From Mizugakiibacter sediminis (GTDB lineage: Bacteria > Pseudomonadota > Gammaproteobacteria > Xanthomonadales > Rhodanobacteraceae), in contig NZ_DF970161.1 of assembly GCF_000953855.2 (NCBI RefSeq), forward strand, positions 1 to 57,309: DNA of 57,309 bases, given 5' to 3'. The position numbers were made by a program, and so were the translations under genes. The notes under the pieces were generated by a model. It was given only the letters and a program-made list of their open reading frames with translations, had not been told where the DNA came from and ran no database searches. This document shows positions 49,747 to 57,309 of this stretch, piece by piece (the first letter of the stretch is position 1; each line of letters starts with the position of its first letter).

Positions 49747-50004
49747 TCAGCGGCGGCGGCCGCGCAGTTCCGACTTCAGGCCGACGCGGATCGAGGCGTT
49801 GCCGTGGAACGAGCCGTCCAGCGCGGCGATCGCGGCGCGCGCCTCGTGGCCTTCCATCTGCACTTCGGCGAAGCCGCGGCACTCGCCGGAGAACAGGTCG
49901 CGCGCCAGGCGCAGGCCGTGCACGCGGCCGTGCGCGGCGAACATCGCGGCGAGCGCCTGCTCGGTCATCTCGCGCGGCAGGCCGCGCACGCTCAGGGTCA
50001 GCAT
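49747..50004 (-). CDS. Small RRM RNA-binding protein
   Basis: An 85-residue single RNA-recognition-motif protein. RNP2 is LSVRGLP (residues 4-10), RNP1 is CRGFAEVQM, and the tail is basic (LKSELRGRRR). Bacterial Rbp-type proteins of this size bind RNA and in cyanobacteria are cold-induced. Here it lies immediately downstream of the second cold-shock gene on the same strand, separated by a strong terminator, which supports a linked cold/RNA role. The start ATG at 50004 is preceded by GGAGGT with 6-base spacing, and this site begins only about 2 bases after the terminator's T-run. Confidence 0.88.
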   Translation of the reverse strand: MLTLSVRGLPREMTEQALAAMFAAHGRVHGLRLARDLFSGECRGFAEVQMEGHEARAAIAALDGSFHGNASIRVGLKSELRGRRR

Positions 50005-50017
50005 GTTGCACCTCCGG

Positions 50018-50054
50018 AAAAAAAGACGCCGGGCGGACGAGTCCGCCCGGCGTC
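50018..50054 (-). terminator. Intrinsic terminator of cold-shock gene 2
   Basis: A perfect 13-bp stem (50025-50037 with 50042-50054, GACGCCGGGCGGA and complement) with a 4-base loop. On the minus strand it is followed by seven Ts (complement of 50018-50024). It lies 18 bp past the cold-shock stop and just before the RRM gene, so readthrough would be needed for the two to share a transcript. Confidence 0.92.
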
Positions 50055-50072
50055 CTGGACAACCCCAGGGGC

Positions 50073-50282
50073 TCAGGCCACCTGGACCTGGTCGGCCTGC
50101 AGGCCCTTCGGGCCCTTGACCACCACGAAGCTCACCTTCTGGCCTTCCTGCAGCGACTTGAAGCCGTTGCCCTGGATGGCGCGGAAGTGCACGAACAGGT
50201 CCTCGCCGCTCTCCGGGGTGATGAAGCCGAAACCCTTGGCGTCGTTGAACCACTTGACGGTACCGATCTTACGATCCGACAT
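50073..50282 (-). CDS. CspA-family cold-shock protein (copy 2)
   Basis: A 69-residue cold-shock protein, [20 protein letters not shown], with RNP1 KGFGFIT and RNP2 DLFVHFRAI, ending [11 protein letters not shown]. It is close to copy 1 at 19050-19259. I chose 50282 because the protein then starts as in copy 1; a GTG/ATG further upstream (50303) would add MCFKELV, which is not conserved. The leader and promoter upstream resemble those of copy 1, and the strong terminator follows. It is followed on the same strand by the RRM gene. Confidence 0.97.
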   Translation of the reverse strand: MSDRKIGTVKWFNDAKGFGFITPESGEDLFVHFRAIQGNGFKSLQEGQKVSFVVVKGPKGLQADQVQVA

Positions 50283-50447
50283 GACTAACTCCTTGAAACA
50301 CAAACGATGAATGAACGAAGAAACGCAGCCGCGGGACGTCCGGGCCGGTACTGGGGTTGCAGGGAGTGAGCGAGGCGAATCGATGAAGCGATCGGAGGGA
50401 TCAACCGCATCGGGTCACAATGCACCGTGACCCTAGCAATCACAGCG
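50283..50447 (-). promoter_or_regulatory. Long 5' leader of cold-shock gene 2, conserved with that of copy 1
   Basis: About 165 bases. On the minus strand the 5' end has CGCTGTGATTGC, GGGTCAC, GTGCATTGTGACCCGATGC (complement of 50407-50425) and CGCTTCA, matching copy 1 in order. The GTGCAT(C/T)GTG(G/A)CCCGATGC block can fold as a hairpin. The downstream part of the leader is less conserved. This is the pattern expected for a regulatory leader RNA. Confidence 0.65.
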
Positions 50448-50453
50448 GGCGAC

Positions 50454-50483
50454 ACCTTACACGGTTTCGCGGCGAAAAGCGAA
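50454..50483 (-). promoter_or_regulatory. Probable promoter of cold-shock gene 2
   Basis: On the minus strand TAAGGT (complement of 50454-50459) is positioned 6 bases before the conserved leader block, as TATAGT is in copy 1. No convincing -35 element is visible, so this may depend on the shared leader region or an activator. Confidence 0.4.
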
Positions 50484-50529
50484 CGCGCCGCGCGGCTGCG
50501 GTTCAGCTTGCGCGGCGCGCGCCTGCGCG

Positions 50530-50877
50530 TCAGAGGCTGCGTCCGTCGACGTGCACGACCTGCAAGGCGCCCGGATCGACGCCTTCGAGGCAACGCACGT
50601 TGACCGCCGCCCGCGCCGCGCCGGTCTTGTCGGTGGCCTCGCCGAACGGCGCGCAGCCGCAGTTCGGGCAGAAGTGGTGCTGGATGACGTGCTTGTTGAA
50701 GGTGTAGGTGGCCATCGCCTCGGCCGGCGTCTTCAGCCGCAACTGCTCGCGCCCGACGAACCACAGCAGGTAACCCTTGCGGCTGCAGTGCGAGCAGTTG
50801 CAATCCATCACCTTGCCGATCTCGCCTTCGACCTCGAAAGCGATGCGTCCGCAGTGACAACTGCCTTGGTAGATCAT
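50530..50877 (-). CDS. GFA-family (glutathione-dependent formaldehyde-activating-like) zinc protein
   Basis: A 115-residue protein of the GFA/CENP-V family. It opens MIYQGSCHCGRIAFEVEGEI (CHCG) and has CNCSHCSRKGYLLWF and HFCPNCGCAPFGEA, the complete set of zinc-binding Cys. Gfa spontaneously accelerates formaldehyde and glutathione adduct formation in Paracoccus, but most small members, like this, have no proven activity. The start ATG at 50877 is divergent from rlmC. Confidence 0.92.
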   Translation of the reverse strand: MIYQGSCHCGRIAFEVEGEIGKVMDCNCSHCSRKGYLLWFVGREQLRLKTPAEAMATYTFNKHVIQHHFCPNCGCAPFGEATDKTGAARAAVNVRCLEGVDPGALQVVHVDGRSL

Positions 50878-51003
50878 GGCGGTCTTCCGTACAGGGAAAC
50901 GTGCCGCGCTGGATAGCAAAACCGGCCGCATGCCGGCAAGACCGGCGCCATGACCGGCGCGCGCACCTGCTAGCATGGCGCGGTTCGTTCCAGCCGCACC
51001 CCC

Positions 51004-52131
51004 ATGCACTGCGCCTACCACGCCGCGGGCCGCTGTCGTTCCTGTACGCGCCTCGACATGCCCTACGCCGACCAGCTCGCGGCCAAGGACCGGCACTGCC
51101 GCAGCCTGCCGGCCGCGCACGCGGACGTCGTCTGGCTGCCGCCGGTCGCCAGCCCGGAAGCGGGTTTCCGCAACAAGGCCAAGATGGTCGTCGGCGGCAG
51201 CGTCGACGCGCCGCGGCTGGGCATCCTCGACGCGGCCGGCGGCGCCGTCGATCTCTCCGCCTGCCCGCTCTACCCCGCCGCGCTGCAGGCCGCCTTCGCG
51301 CCGGTCAAGGCCTTCATCGGCGCCGCCCGCATCGCGCCCTACGACGTCGCGCAGCGCCGCGGCGAACTGAAGCACGTGCTGGCGACGCTCGCCCGCGACA
51401 GCGGCGCGCTGATGCTGCGCTTCGTGCTGCGTTCGCGCGAGCCGCTGGCGCGCATGCGCCGGCACCTGCCCGGACTGCTGGCCGCGCTGCCGGCGCTGCG
51501 CGCCGTCTCCGCCAACCTGCAACCGGTGCACCAGGCGGTGCTGGAAGGCGACGAGGAGATCGCGCTGACCGCGCAGCAGCACCTGACCATGCGCGTCGAC
51601 GGCCTGCCGCTGCACTTGCGCCCGCGCAGCTTCTTCCAGACCAACGACGCGGTCGCCGCCGCGCTGTATCGACAGGCACACGAATGGGCGCGCGAACTGG
51701 CGCCCGCCGAAGTCTGGGATCTGTATTGCGGCGTCGGCGGCTTCGCCCTGCGCTGCGCCGACGGCGCGCGCGCGGTGGTCGGCGTCGAGACCAGCGCCGA
51801 GGCCGTCGCCAGCGCCGAGCGCAGCCGCGACGAGCTCGGCCTCGCCCACGTGCGCTTCGTCGCCGCCGACGCCACCGCGTTCGCGCTGGGCGCCGCTCGG
51901 GCCCCGGATCTGGCCGTCGTCAATCCGCCGCGGCGCGGCCTCGACTCCGCGCTGTGCGCCTGGCTGGACGCGAGTCCGGTGCGCGCGGTGATCTATTCGA
52001 GCTGCAACGCCGAGACGCTGGCGCGCGACCTCGCGCGCATGCCGCGGCTGCGCCTCGCGCGCGCCCGCGTGCTGGACATGTTCCCGCACACCGCCCACTA
52101 CGAGGCGGTCACGCTGCTGGTGCGCGCGTGA
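51004..52131 (+). CDS. rlmC: 23S rRNA (uracil-747-C5)-methyltransferase RlmC
   Basis: A 375-residue enzyme. The 4Fe-4S motif (Cys3, Cys11 and Cys14 in HCAYHAAGRCRSCTRL, with the fourth Cys in LSACPLYP) starts the protein directly, without the TRAM domain of RlmD, as is typical for RlmC. SAM-binding motif I is LYCGVGGFALRCADGARAVVGVETS. The catalytic NPPRRG is followed by the nucleophile in VIYSSCNAETLARDL. The C-terminal Glu region is LDMFPHTAHYEAVTLL. RlmC methylates U747 of 23S rRNA. The stop overlaps the next start (GTGA), so translation is coupled to the flavoprotein. Length close to E. coli RlmC (375). Confidence 0.96.
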   Translation: MHCAYHAAGRCRSCTRLDMPYADQLAAKDRHCRSLPAAHADVVWLPPVASPEAGFRNKAKMVVGGSVDAPRLGILDAAGGAVDLSACPLYPAALQAAFAPVKAFIGAARIAPYDVAQRRGELKHVLATLARDSGALMLRFVLRSREPLARMRRHLPGLLAALPALRAVSANLQPVHQAVLEGDEEIALTAQQHLTMRVDGLPLHLRPRSFFQTNDAVAAALYRQAHEWARELAPAEVWDLYCGVGGFALRCADGARAVVGVETSAEAVASAERSRDELGLAHVRFVAADATAFALGAARAPDLAVVNPPRRGLDSALCAWLDASPVRAVIYSSCNAETLARDLARMPRLRLARARVLDMFPHTAHYEAVTLLVRA

Positions 52132-53453
52132 GCGTCGACGCCGTCCGCGATCGCGTCGCACTCGCCGTCGTCGGCGGCGGCCCGGCCGGGCTGATGGCCG
52201 CGGAGACGGCGCGCGCGGCCGGCGTCGAAGTCGACCTCTACGAAGGCATGGGCTCGGTCGGCCGCAAGTTCCTGCTGGCCGGCAAGGGCGGGCTGAACCT
52301 GACGCACGGCGAACCGTTCGATGCCTTCGTCGCGCGCTACGGCGAGCGCAGCGCCGCGGTACGGCGCTGGCTGGAGGCTTTCGATGCCGACGCGCTGCGC
52401 GCCTGGGCGCGCGGCCTCGGCGTGGAAACCTTCGTCGGCAGCTCGGGGCGCGTGTTCCCTGCCGACCTCAAGGCCGCGCCCTTGCTGCGCGGCTGGGTGC
52501 GCCGCCTGCGCGAACGGGGCGTGCGCTTCCACGTGCACCACCGCTGGCTGGGCTGGGATGCGGACGGCGCGCTGCGCTTCGCCACGCCCGCCGGCGAGCG
52601 CCGCGTGCAAACCCACGCGACCGTGCTGGCGCTGGGTGGCGCGAGCTGGCCGGAGCTGGGCGCCGACGGCGCGTGGACGGCGATCCTCGAAGCCGCGGAG
52701 GTGCCGGTGGCGCCGCTGCGGCCGTCGAACTGCGGCTTCGAGGTCGGCTGGAGCGCGCACTTCGCCGAACGTCACGCCGGCGCGCCGGTCAAGCCGGTGG
52801 CGATCGCGTGGCGCGACGGCGAGGGCCAGGTGCTGCGCCGCCAGGGCGAGTTCGTCGTCACCGCCGCGGGCGTCGAGGGCAGCCTGATCTACGCGCTGTC
52901 GGCGCCGCTGCGCGACGCCATCGCGAAGCATGGGCAGGCGGAGATCCGGCTCGACCTCGCCCCCGACCGCGAGGCCGCGTGGCTGGCGGACGCGCTGGCG
53001 CGTCCGCGCCGCGGCCGCTCGCTGAGCGAACATCTGCGCCGCACGATCGGCTTCGCCGGCGTGCGCGCCGCCCTGCTCTACGAGCGCCTGCCGCGCGAGA
53101 CGCTGGCCGATCCCGCGACGCTGGCCGCCGCGATCAAGGCGCTGCCGCTGACCCTGCAGCGCACGCGCCCGATCGCCGAGGCGATCAGCACGGCCGGCGG
53201 CGTGCGCCTCGAGGCGCTGGACGAACACCTGATGCTGCGCGCGCGTCCCGGCACCTTCTGCGCCGGCGAGATGCTCGACTGGGAAGCGCCGACCGGCGGC
53301 TACCTGCTGACCGCCTGCTTCGCCGGCGGACGCATCGCCGGCAACGGCGCCGTCGCCTGGCTGCGCGCGCGGACCCGAGGCGGCGTCAGAACGGCGGCCG
53401 CGCCAGCTGGTCGAGGAAACGCGCCAGCAGGCGCGGCTCCATCGCCAACGTGA
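52128..53453 (+). CDS. FAD-dependent oxidoreductase, HI0933-like (TIGR03862) flavoprotein
   Basis: A 441-residue flavoprotein starting at GTG (52128) with an overlap to rlmC. The FAD motif is LAVVGGGPAGLMAAETARAAGVEVDLYEG. GSVGRKFLLAGKGGLNLTHGEPFDAF is the diagnostic HI0933/YhiN-like motif. LALGGASWPELGADG, FVVTAAGVEGSLIYALSAPL and the second FAD-binding part GVRLEALDEHLMLRARPGTFCAGEMLDWEAPTGGYLLTACFAGG complete it. The reaction is unknown. The last residues after GNGAVAWLRA (about 20, Arg/Ala/Pro-rich) run 68 bp into the converging rhomboid gene; the exact end is by the open frame. Confidence 0.9.
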   Translation: MSVDAVRDRVALAVVGGGPAGLMAAETARAAGVEVDLYEGMGSVGRKFLLAGKGGLNLTHGEPFDAFVARYGERSAAVRRWLEAFDADALRAWARGLGVETFVGSSGRVFPADLKAAPLLRGWVRRLRERGVRFHVHHRWLGWDADGALRFATPAGERRVQTHATVLALGGASWPELGADGAWTAILEAAEVPVAPLRPSNCGFEVGWSAHFAERHAGAPVKPVAIAWRDGEGQVLRRQGEFVVTAAGVEGSLIYALSAPLRDAIAKHGQAEIRLDLAPDREAAWLADALARPRRGRSLSEHLRRTIGFAGVRAALLYERLPRETLADPATLAAAIKALPLTLQRTRPIAEAISTAGGVRLEALDEHLMLRARPGTFCAGEMLDWEAPTGGYLLTACFAGGRIAGNGAVAWLRARTRGGVRTAAAPAGRGNAPAGAAPSPT

Positions 53454-53991
53454 AGGCGACGCCGTAGGCCGCGCCCCACAGGTGCGCGCTGTGGTTGATG
53501 CTGTCGGTGCCGCGTCGGTCCATGTAGATCGAATAGCCGACGTACAGCACGGCATAGAGGATCGCCGGCAACGGAAAGAAGAACACGAAGATCGTCGCCC
53601 ACGGCTGCACCAGGATGAAGGCGAACAGCACCGCCGACACCGCGCCCGACGCGCCGAGGCTGCGGTAGCCGGAGTTTTCGCGGTTCTGCGCGTAGGTCGG
53701 CAGGATCGACGCCACCAGCGCGCCGGCGTAGAACAGCAGGTAGCCGGGGCCGCCCAGGTAGCGCATGTACAGCCCCTCCATCGCGCGCCCGAAGAAGTAC
53801 AGCGTGATCATGTTGAACAGCAGGTGCTGGCCGTCGGCGTGCACCAGCCCGTAGCTGAGCAGACGGTAGTACTGGCGCTGCCGCGCGATCGCCGGCGGCC
53901 ACAGGATCAGGCGCTGCAGCAGTGCGTCGTTGCGGAACGCGAGGAACGAGACCGCGCAGGTCGCGGCGATGATCAGCAGGGTGAGGCTCAT
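53386..53991 (-). CDS. Rhomboid-family intramembrane serine protease
   Basis: A 201-residue membrane protease with six helices. The catalytic Ser is in SLGASGAVSAVLF (Ser115) and the catalytic His in NHSAHLWGAAYGVAF (His170). The first helices contain YYRLLSYGLVHADGQHLLFNMITLYFFG with the HxxxN pattern. The short length is normal for bacterial rhomboids of the GlpG-core type without a cytoplasmic domain. Targets are unknown. The gene overlaps the end of the converging flavoprotein gene by 68 bp. The 200-bp region upstream (53992-54190) holds no gene and no clear promoter hexamers on either strand. Confidence 0.93.
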   Translation of the reverse strand: MSLTLLIIAATCAVSFLAFRNDALLQRLILWPPAIARQRQYYRLLSYGLVHADGQHLLFNMITLYFFGRAMEGLYMRYLGGPGYLLFYAGALVASILPTYAQNRENSGYRSLGASGAVSAVLFAFILVQPWATIFVFFFPLPAILYAVLYVGYSIYMDRRGTDSINHSAHLWGAAYGVAFTLAMEPRLLARFLDQLARPPF

Positions 53992-54190
53992 GGGGGATCC
54001 TGCGGCCGAATCGCCCCTCTTTTAACCGATCGCGCCGGCCGTCGCGACCCGTCTTGCCATCGCCGCCCGCACCGACCACACTCGGCCGAGGTTCGTGCGC
54101 CTCGGGGGAGGCGGCCATGTGCCTGATCGCAGTCCGGTCGGCGGCGGGGGCCGCGCACCGGGCCATCGTCCACGCCCGGCGGACGCGCCG

Positions 54191-56002
54191 ATGAACGCGC
54201 GCGCGCCGCTGCCGCTGCAACATCTGCAGGCTGCCGCCCTGCTGCTGCGGCACGGGCGTTTCGAGCAGGCGCGCGATCTGCTCGAGCAGACCCTGCGGAT
54301 CGAGCCGCGCCTGGCGGAGGGTTACGCCCTGCTCGCCGCCGCGCTGCGCGCGCTGGGCGACATCGCGGGCGTCGAACGCGCGCTGCGCCGTGCCGTGACG
54401 ATGGAGCCGCAGCGCATTCCGCCGCGCCTGGCGCTAGGCGAGCTGCTGACGGAAACGGGGCGGCACGCCGAAGCCGAAGCGCTGCTGCGCGAGGCCCTCG
54501 CCGCCAGCGGCCGCCATCCGCGCGCCGTGGTCGCGCTGGCGCGCCTGCTGCTGGCGCGCAACCGCGCGGACGAGGCGCTGGCATTGTGCGCGGCGCATGT
54601 CGACGCGCGTCCGAGCGCCGAACTGCTGAACGAATACGGCCGCGCGCTGCAGGCCCTGCAGCGCATGGACGAGGCGTTGGCGGCGTTCCGCCGCGCGACC
54701 GAACTCGAACCGGCCAACGGCGTGCTGGAACACAATCTGGCGGCGGCACTGGAAGCGGCCGGTCGCCATGCCGAAGCCGCCGCGGCGGAGCGACGCGCGC
54801 GCGCCAAGGGCGTCGACGCGCCGCAGGCCTGGTTCGTCCTCGGCTGCGCGGAACTGGGCACAGGCCGTTACGACGAAGCGGAGGCCGCGCTGCGCGAGGC
54901 GGTCCGCCGCGCACCCGCCTACGTCGACGCCCAGCGCGAGCTGGCGCAACTGCTGTGGATGCGCAGCGGCGACGCCACGGCCGCCTGCGCCGAACTCGAC
55001 GCCGCGCTGCGCCGGCAGCCGGACGCGCAGCCGCTGCTGGCGCTGAAGTCCGCGCTGCTGACCGCCGCCGGCGACCACGCCGCCGCCTACGCCACGCTCG
55101 CCGATGCCGCCGCACGTGCCGACGCGGGGCTCGAATTGCACTCCGCCGCCTGCGCGGCCGCCCTGAGCCTCGATCCGGAACGCGCCGTGCGCCACGCCGA
55201 GCGCGCGCTCGCGCTCGCACCCGACGAGGCCGAGGTCGCGGCCATGCTGGGCGACGCGCTGCTCGCCGCAGGCCGCGCCGCCGACGCGGAAAGGGTGGCG
55301 GCGACGGCGCTGACGCGCTCGCCTTTCGAGCAGCACCTGCTCGCGGTGCAGGCCACCGCCTGGCGCCTGCTCGGCGATCCCCGCTACCGCGAACGCTGCG
55401 ACTATGCGCGGATGGTGCGCAGCTGGACGCTGGACACGCCGCCCGGCTGGCCGGACCTGCCGCGCTATCTCGCCGACCTGGCCGCCGGCCTGCACCGCCT
55501 GCACGGGTTGCACACCCATCCGGTGGGGCAGTCGCTGCGGCACGGCACGCAGACCACGCAGAACCTGCTGCTGAGCGAGGATGCGGCGGTCCGTGCGTTC
55601 TTCCAGGCCATCGACGGGCCGATCCGCCGCCACCTCGCCGCGCTGGGGGCGGGCGAGGATCCGCTGCGCTGCCGCAACACCGGACGCTATGCGCTGCGCG
55701 GCGCCTGGTCGGTGCGGCTGCGCGCGCACGGGCACCATGTCGACCATGTGCACCCGCAGGGCTGGCTGTCGTCGGCCTGCTACATCGACCTGCCGCCGGC
55801 CATGCGCGACGGCGATCGCGCCGGCTGGCTGCGGTTCGGCCAGCCCGGCCTGCGCACGCGCCCGCCGCTGGAAGCGGAGCACTACGTCCGCCCCGAGCCC
55901 GGCATGCTGGTGCTGTTCCCCTCCTACATGTGGCACGGCACCCTGCCCTTCACGGGCGAGGGGACGCGCCTGGTCGTCGCCTTCGACGTGATCCCGGCCT
56001 GA
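54191..56002 (+). CDS. TPR protein with C-terminal 2OG-Fe(II) dioxygenase-like domain
   Basis: A 603-residue protein with about ten TPR repeats (residues 10-400). Units like LRHGRFEQARDLLEQTLRIEPRLAEGYALLAAALRALGD and GRYDEAEAALREAVRRAPAYVDAQRELA repeat clearly. The C-terminal domain (from about 410) has LHTHPVGQSLRHGTQTTQNLLLS, then HHVDHVHPQGWLSSACYIDLP (H519, H521), GMLVLFPSYMWHGTLPF (H582) and a late Arg (RLVVAF, Arg593). This suits the 2OG-FeII_Oxy_5 type, putative protein hydroxylases. It resembles the TPR-sulfotransferase at 47735 in architecture: TPRs carrying a modifying domain. Start ATG at 54191. Confidence 0.9.
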   Translation: MNARAPLPLQHLQAAALLLRHGRFEQARDLLEQTLRIEPRLAEGYALLAAALRALGDIAGVERALRRAVTMEPQRIPPRLALGELLTETGRHAEAEALLREALAASGRHPRAVVALARLLLARNRADEALALCAAHVDARPSAELLNEYGRALQALQRMDEALAAFRRATELEPANGVLEHNLAAALEAAGRHAEAAAAERRARAKGVDAPQAWFVLGCAELGTGRYDEAEAALREAVRRAPAYVDAQRELAQLLWMRSGDATAACAELDAALRRQPDAQPLLALKSALLTAAGDHAAAYATLADAAARADAGLELHSAACAAALSLDPERAVRHAERALALAPDEAEVAAMLGDALLAAGRAADAERVAATALTRSPFEQHLLAVQATAWRLLGDPRYRERCDYARMVRSWTLDTPPGWPDLPRYLADLAAGLHRLHGLHTHPVGQSLRHGTQTTQNLLLSEDAAVRAFFQAIDGPIRRHLAALGAGEDPLRCRNTGRYALRGAWSVRLRAHGHHVDHVHPQGWLSSACYIDLPPAMRDGDRAGWLRFGQPGLRTRPPLEAEHYVRPEPGMLVLFPSYMWHGTLPFTGEGTRLVVAFDVIPA

Positions 56003-56043
56003 CTCGCATCGCGCGCGACTCGTGCGGCGCCTGAACGCGCCGG

Positions 56044-56856
56044 TCAGGCCGCGGGCACCGGCGCGATCGTCTTCGCCATCGCCTGCAGCGTCTCGCCGCC
56101 AGCGCCGGCGAGGATGGCCTCGAGTTTCGCCTCGCCCCGCTCGTCCAGCAGTTCGAGCAGCACCTTCTCGAGCTGCAGGTTGAACAGCGCCAGGATGCGC
56201 GCGTGCGCGCCGTCGGCCAGTCCGACCTGCTGGCTCGCGGCATCGACCTGCGCCAGCCCCGCTCGCTCGAGGATGCCGATCGCCGCGCGCATGAACATCA
56301 GCCGCGCCGGCTCGACGCGCGGCGAATAGCCGAGCGCCAGCGACACCGAATAGCCCGGCGGCGGTTGCGACAGATCGCCTTGCTCGAACACGCGCCGGCA
56401 GGCGGCGAGATCCTGCGAATTGAACACGCGGCAGGCCAGCGGCCGCGCTTCGTACACGCCGCAGCCGCCGTCGTCCTGCAGGAACACGCACGGAATGCGC
56501 TGGCGGATGCGGTCCGCGTCGGTCGCGTGCGCCGACAGCTTCGCCAGCACGGACCGGCAGCGCTCGAGCAGCGCCGCGCGCTGCTCGGCGGTCCACGCCC
56601 GGCGGACGTGCTCGACCAGCGGCGCCGCCTCGAACACGCTCATCGCCACCGTCTGCACACAGCACCAGTGGCAGCCCTTGCGACAGGCAGGGCGACCGCC
56701 CTGCGCTGCGATGGCGGCGTAAGCGCGATCGACCGTCTCGGCGGCGGCGCGGCTGAGCCCGCTCGCGTTCGCCGGCGTCGGTTCTTTCAGGAAACGTGCT
56801 TCGGCACGCTCGATGTCGCGCAGCGCGCCGCCCGTTCCCGTGTTCGCAGTCGTCAT
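56044..56856 (-). CDS. YkgJ-family cysteine-cluster protein
   Basis: A 270-residue protein with the YkgJ (CxxxCxxCC...) cluster: PACRKGCHWCCVQTVAMS, then RIPCVFLQDDGGCGVYEARPLACRVFNSQD. All eight or so Cys of the family are present, so a zinc or iron-sulphur site is likely. The rest is helical (RVEPARLMFMRAAIGILERAG, ILALFNLQLEKVLLELLDERGEAKLEAIL). Function is unknown. The start at 56856 gives MTTANTGTGGALRDIERAE; GGGGCGG just upstream is a weak ribosome site. Confidence 0.88.
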   Translation of the reverse strand: MTTANTGTGGALRDIERAEARFLKEPTPANASGLSRAAAETVDRAYAAIAAQGGRPACRKGCHWCCVQTVAMSVFEAAPLVEHVRRAWTAEQRAALLERCRSVLAKLSAHATDADRIRQRIPCVFLQDDGGCGVYEARPLACRVFNSQDLAACRRVFEQGDLSQPPPGYSVSLALGYSPRVEPARLMFMRAAIGILERAGLAQVDAASQQVGLADGAHARILALFNLQLEKVLLELLDERGEAKLEAILAGAGGETLQAMAKTIAPVPAA

Positions 56857-57159
56857 CGGCCGCCCCGCCGGCGTGTTGGCCCTCGCGCGACCGATTGTCG
56901 AAAGCCGGTCGTCGCCGGTCAAACGCCGCGCCCTGCGCCGCCCGAACGATGCCGCCGTCGCGAACGCCCGTTGCGGCCAGCGGAAACGCGTTGCGCGTGC
57001 GTGCGCATGCCGTCTCCCATCGTTCCTTGCGTCGGCGCCATACGGACGCAACGGCGCGGCGAGCGGCCGCCGCGCGCCTCCGCCGTCGATGTGCGCGTCG
57101 CGCGGGGTGTATGCTGCCGCGTCACGTATGCGATCCATCGCGAGCCTCGGGAGATCGCC
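56857..57159. other. Divergent intergenic region without a recognisable gene
   Basis: About 300 bp between the YkgJ-type gene and the lipoprotein gene. It should hold both promoters. I see no repeat, RNA gene or clear hexamer pair; the sequence is GC-rich throughout. A forward open frame in it lacks family features and a ribosome site. Confidence 0.5.
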
Positions 57160-57309
57160 TTGCGCACCACGCTCCTTCCCTTGCTGCTCTCCGTCCTGGC
57201 GCTGGCGGCCTGCCAGCCGACGGTGACGACCAGGCCCGGCCCCGCGCCGCAACCCGCCCCCGCGCCGGCCACACCGCCGCCTGCCGCGCCCGCCCCACCG
57301 CCGGCGCCG
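57160..57309 (+). CDS. Proline-rich lipoprotein (partial, runs off the window)
   Basis: Translation from TTG at 57160 gives MRTTLLPLLLSVLALAACQP, a lipoprotein signal with lipobox LALAAC. The mature part begins QPTVTTRPGPAPQPAPAPATPPPAAPAPPPAP and is still open at the end of the window. A Pro/Ala linker of this type usually precedes a globular or peptidoglycan-binding domain, not visible here. The ribosome site GGGAG lies about 6 bases before the TTG. The family cannot be named from the first 50 residues. Confidence 0.6.
   Translation, partial: MRTTLLPLLLSVLALAACQPTVTTRPGPAPQPAPAPATPPPAAPAPPPAP

Overview
The window is a high-GC chromosomal segment (by eye about 70% G+C or more) packed with short-spaced genes on both strands. 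Gene content (a DUF6116-type small membrane protein, class I fumarase, PolX, outer-membrane phospholipase A, a glutamate-carboxypeptidase-like M28 peptidase, two cold-shock genes, many secreted peptidases and lipoproteins) suggests a gammaproteobacterium of the Xanthomonadales/Lysobacterales group. That placement is an inference from gene families, not from a marker gene. I see no rRNA, tRNA, CRISPR array, insertion sequence or prophage.

Layout. 1-2980: end of a NodT-type outer-membrane factor, then EmrA-like and EmrB-like genes, forming a tripartite multidrug efflux operon. 2994-4577: tcdA, a small membrane protein and a membrane-anchored cytochrome c'-like protein. 4698-8539: the most notable locus, a complete alpha-hydroxyketone quorum-sensing module of the Legionella Lqs / Vibrio Cqs type. 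It has a six-helix sensor kinase, a response regulator overlapping it by 4 bp, and a PLP-dependent autoinducer synthase. 8606-18870: a large Asp-box (VPS10-like) secreted protein, a LolA-like protein, an Mpo1-like protein, a pirin, an Old Yellow Enzyme, an alpha/beta hydrolase, a double-receiver regulator and an unknown secreted protein. 19050-20183: cold-shock gene 1 with a long leader, and a glycine-zipper envelope protein. 20253-25448: an ABC exporter operon (ATPase, FtsX-type permease, HlyD adaptor) followed by a NERD-like membrane protein. 25551-33684: PolX, a DUF2235 hydrolase, a small RHH-like regulator facing an SRPBCC gene across a near-perfect palindrome, a deleted dipeptidase remnant, an MBL hydrolase, YcaQ, PldA and an EF-hand protein.

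33959-41116: fumarase, a diguanylate cyclase, the M28 peptidase, a lipoprotein hydrolase and SlyD. 41231-44101: two divergently transcribed L,D-transpeptidases, one coupled to a small STAS-like protein. 44170-45721: an ECF41 sigma factor and its typical partner, a carboxymuconolactone decarboxylase/AhpD-like protein, each preceded by a matching ECF41-type promoter. 45912-57309: an S10 peptidase, a TPR-sulfotransferase, an RRM protein behind cold-shock gene 2, a GFA protein, RlmC with a coupled flavoprotein, a rhomboid protease, a TPR-dioxygenase, a YkgJ cysteine-cluster protein and the start of a proline-rich lipoprotein.

Themes that cut across the window are cell-cell signalling and signal transduction (Lqs module, double-receiver protein, GGDEF protein, ECF41), envelope maintenance and secretion, and cold-shock/RNA regulation. 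Both cold-shock genes carry a related 5' leader, which suggests shared post-transcriptional control.
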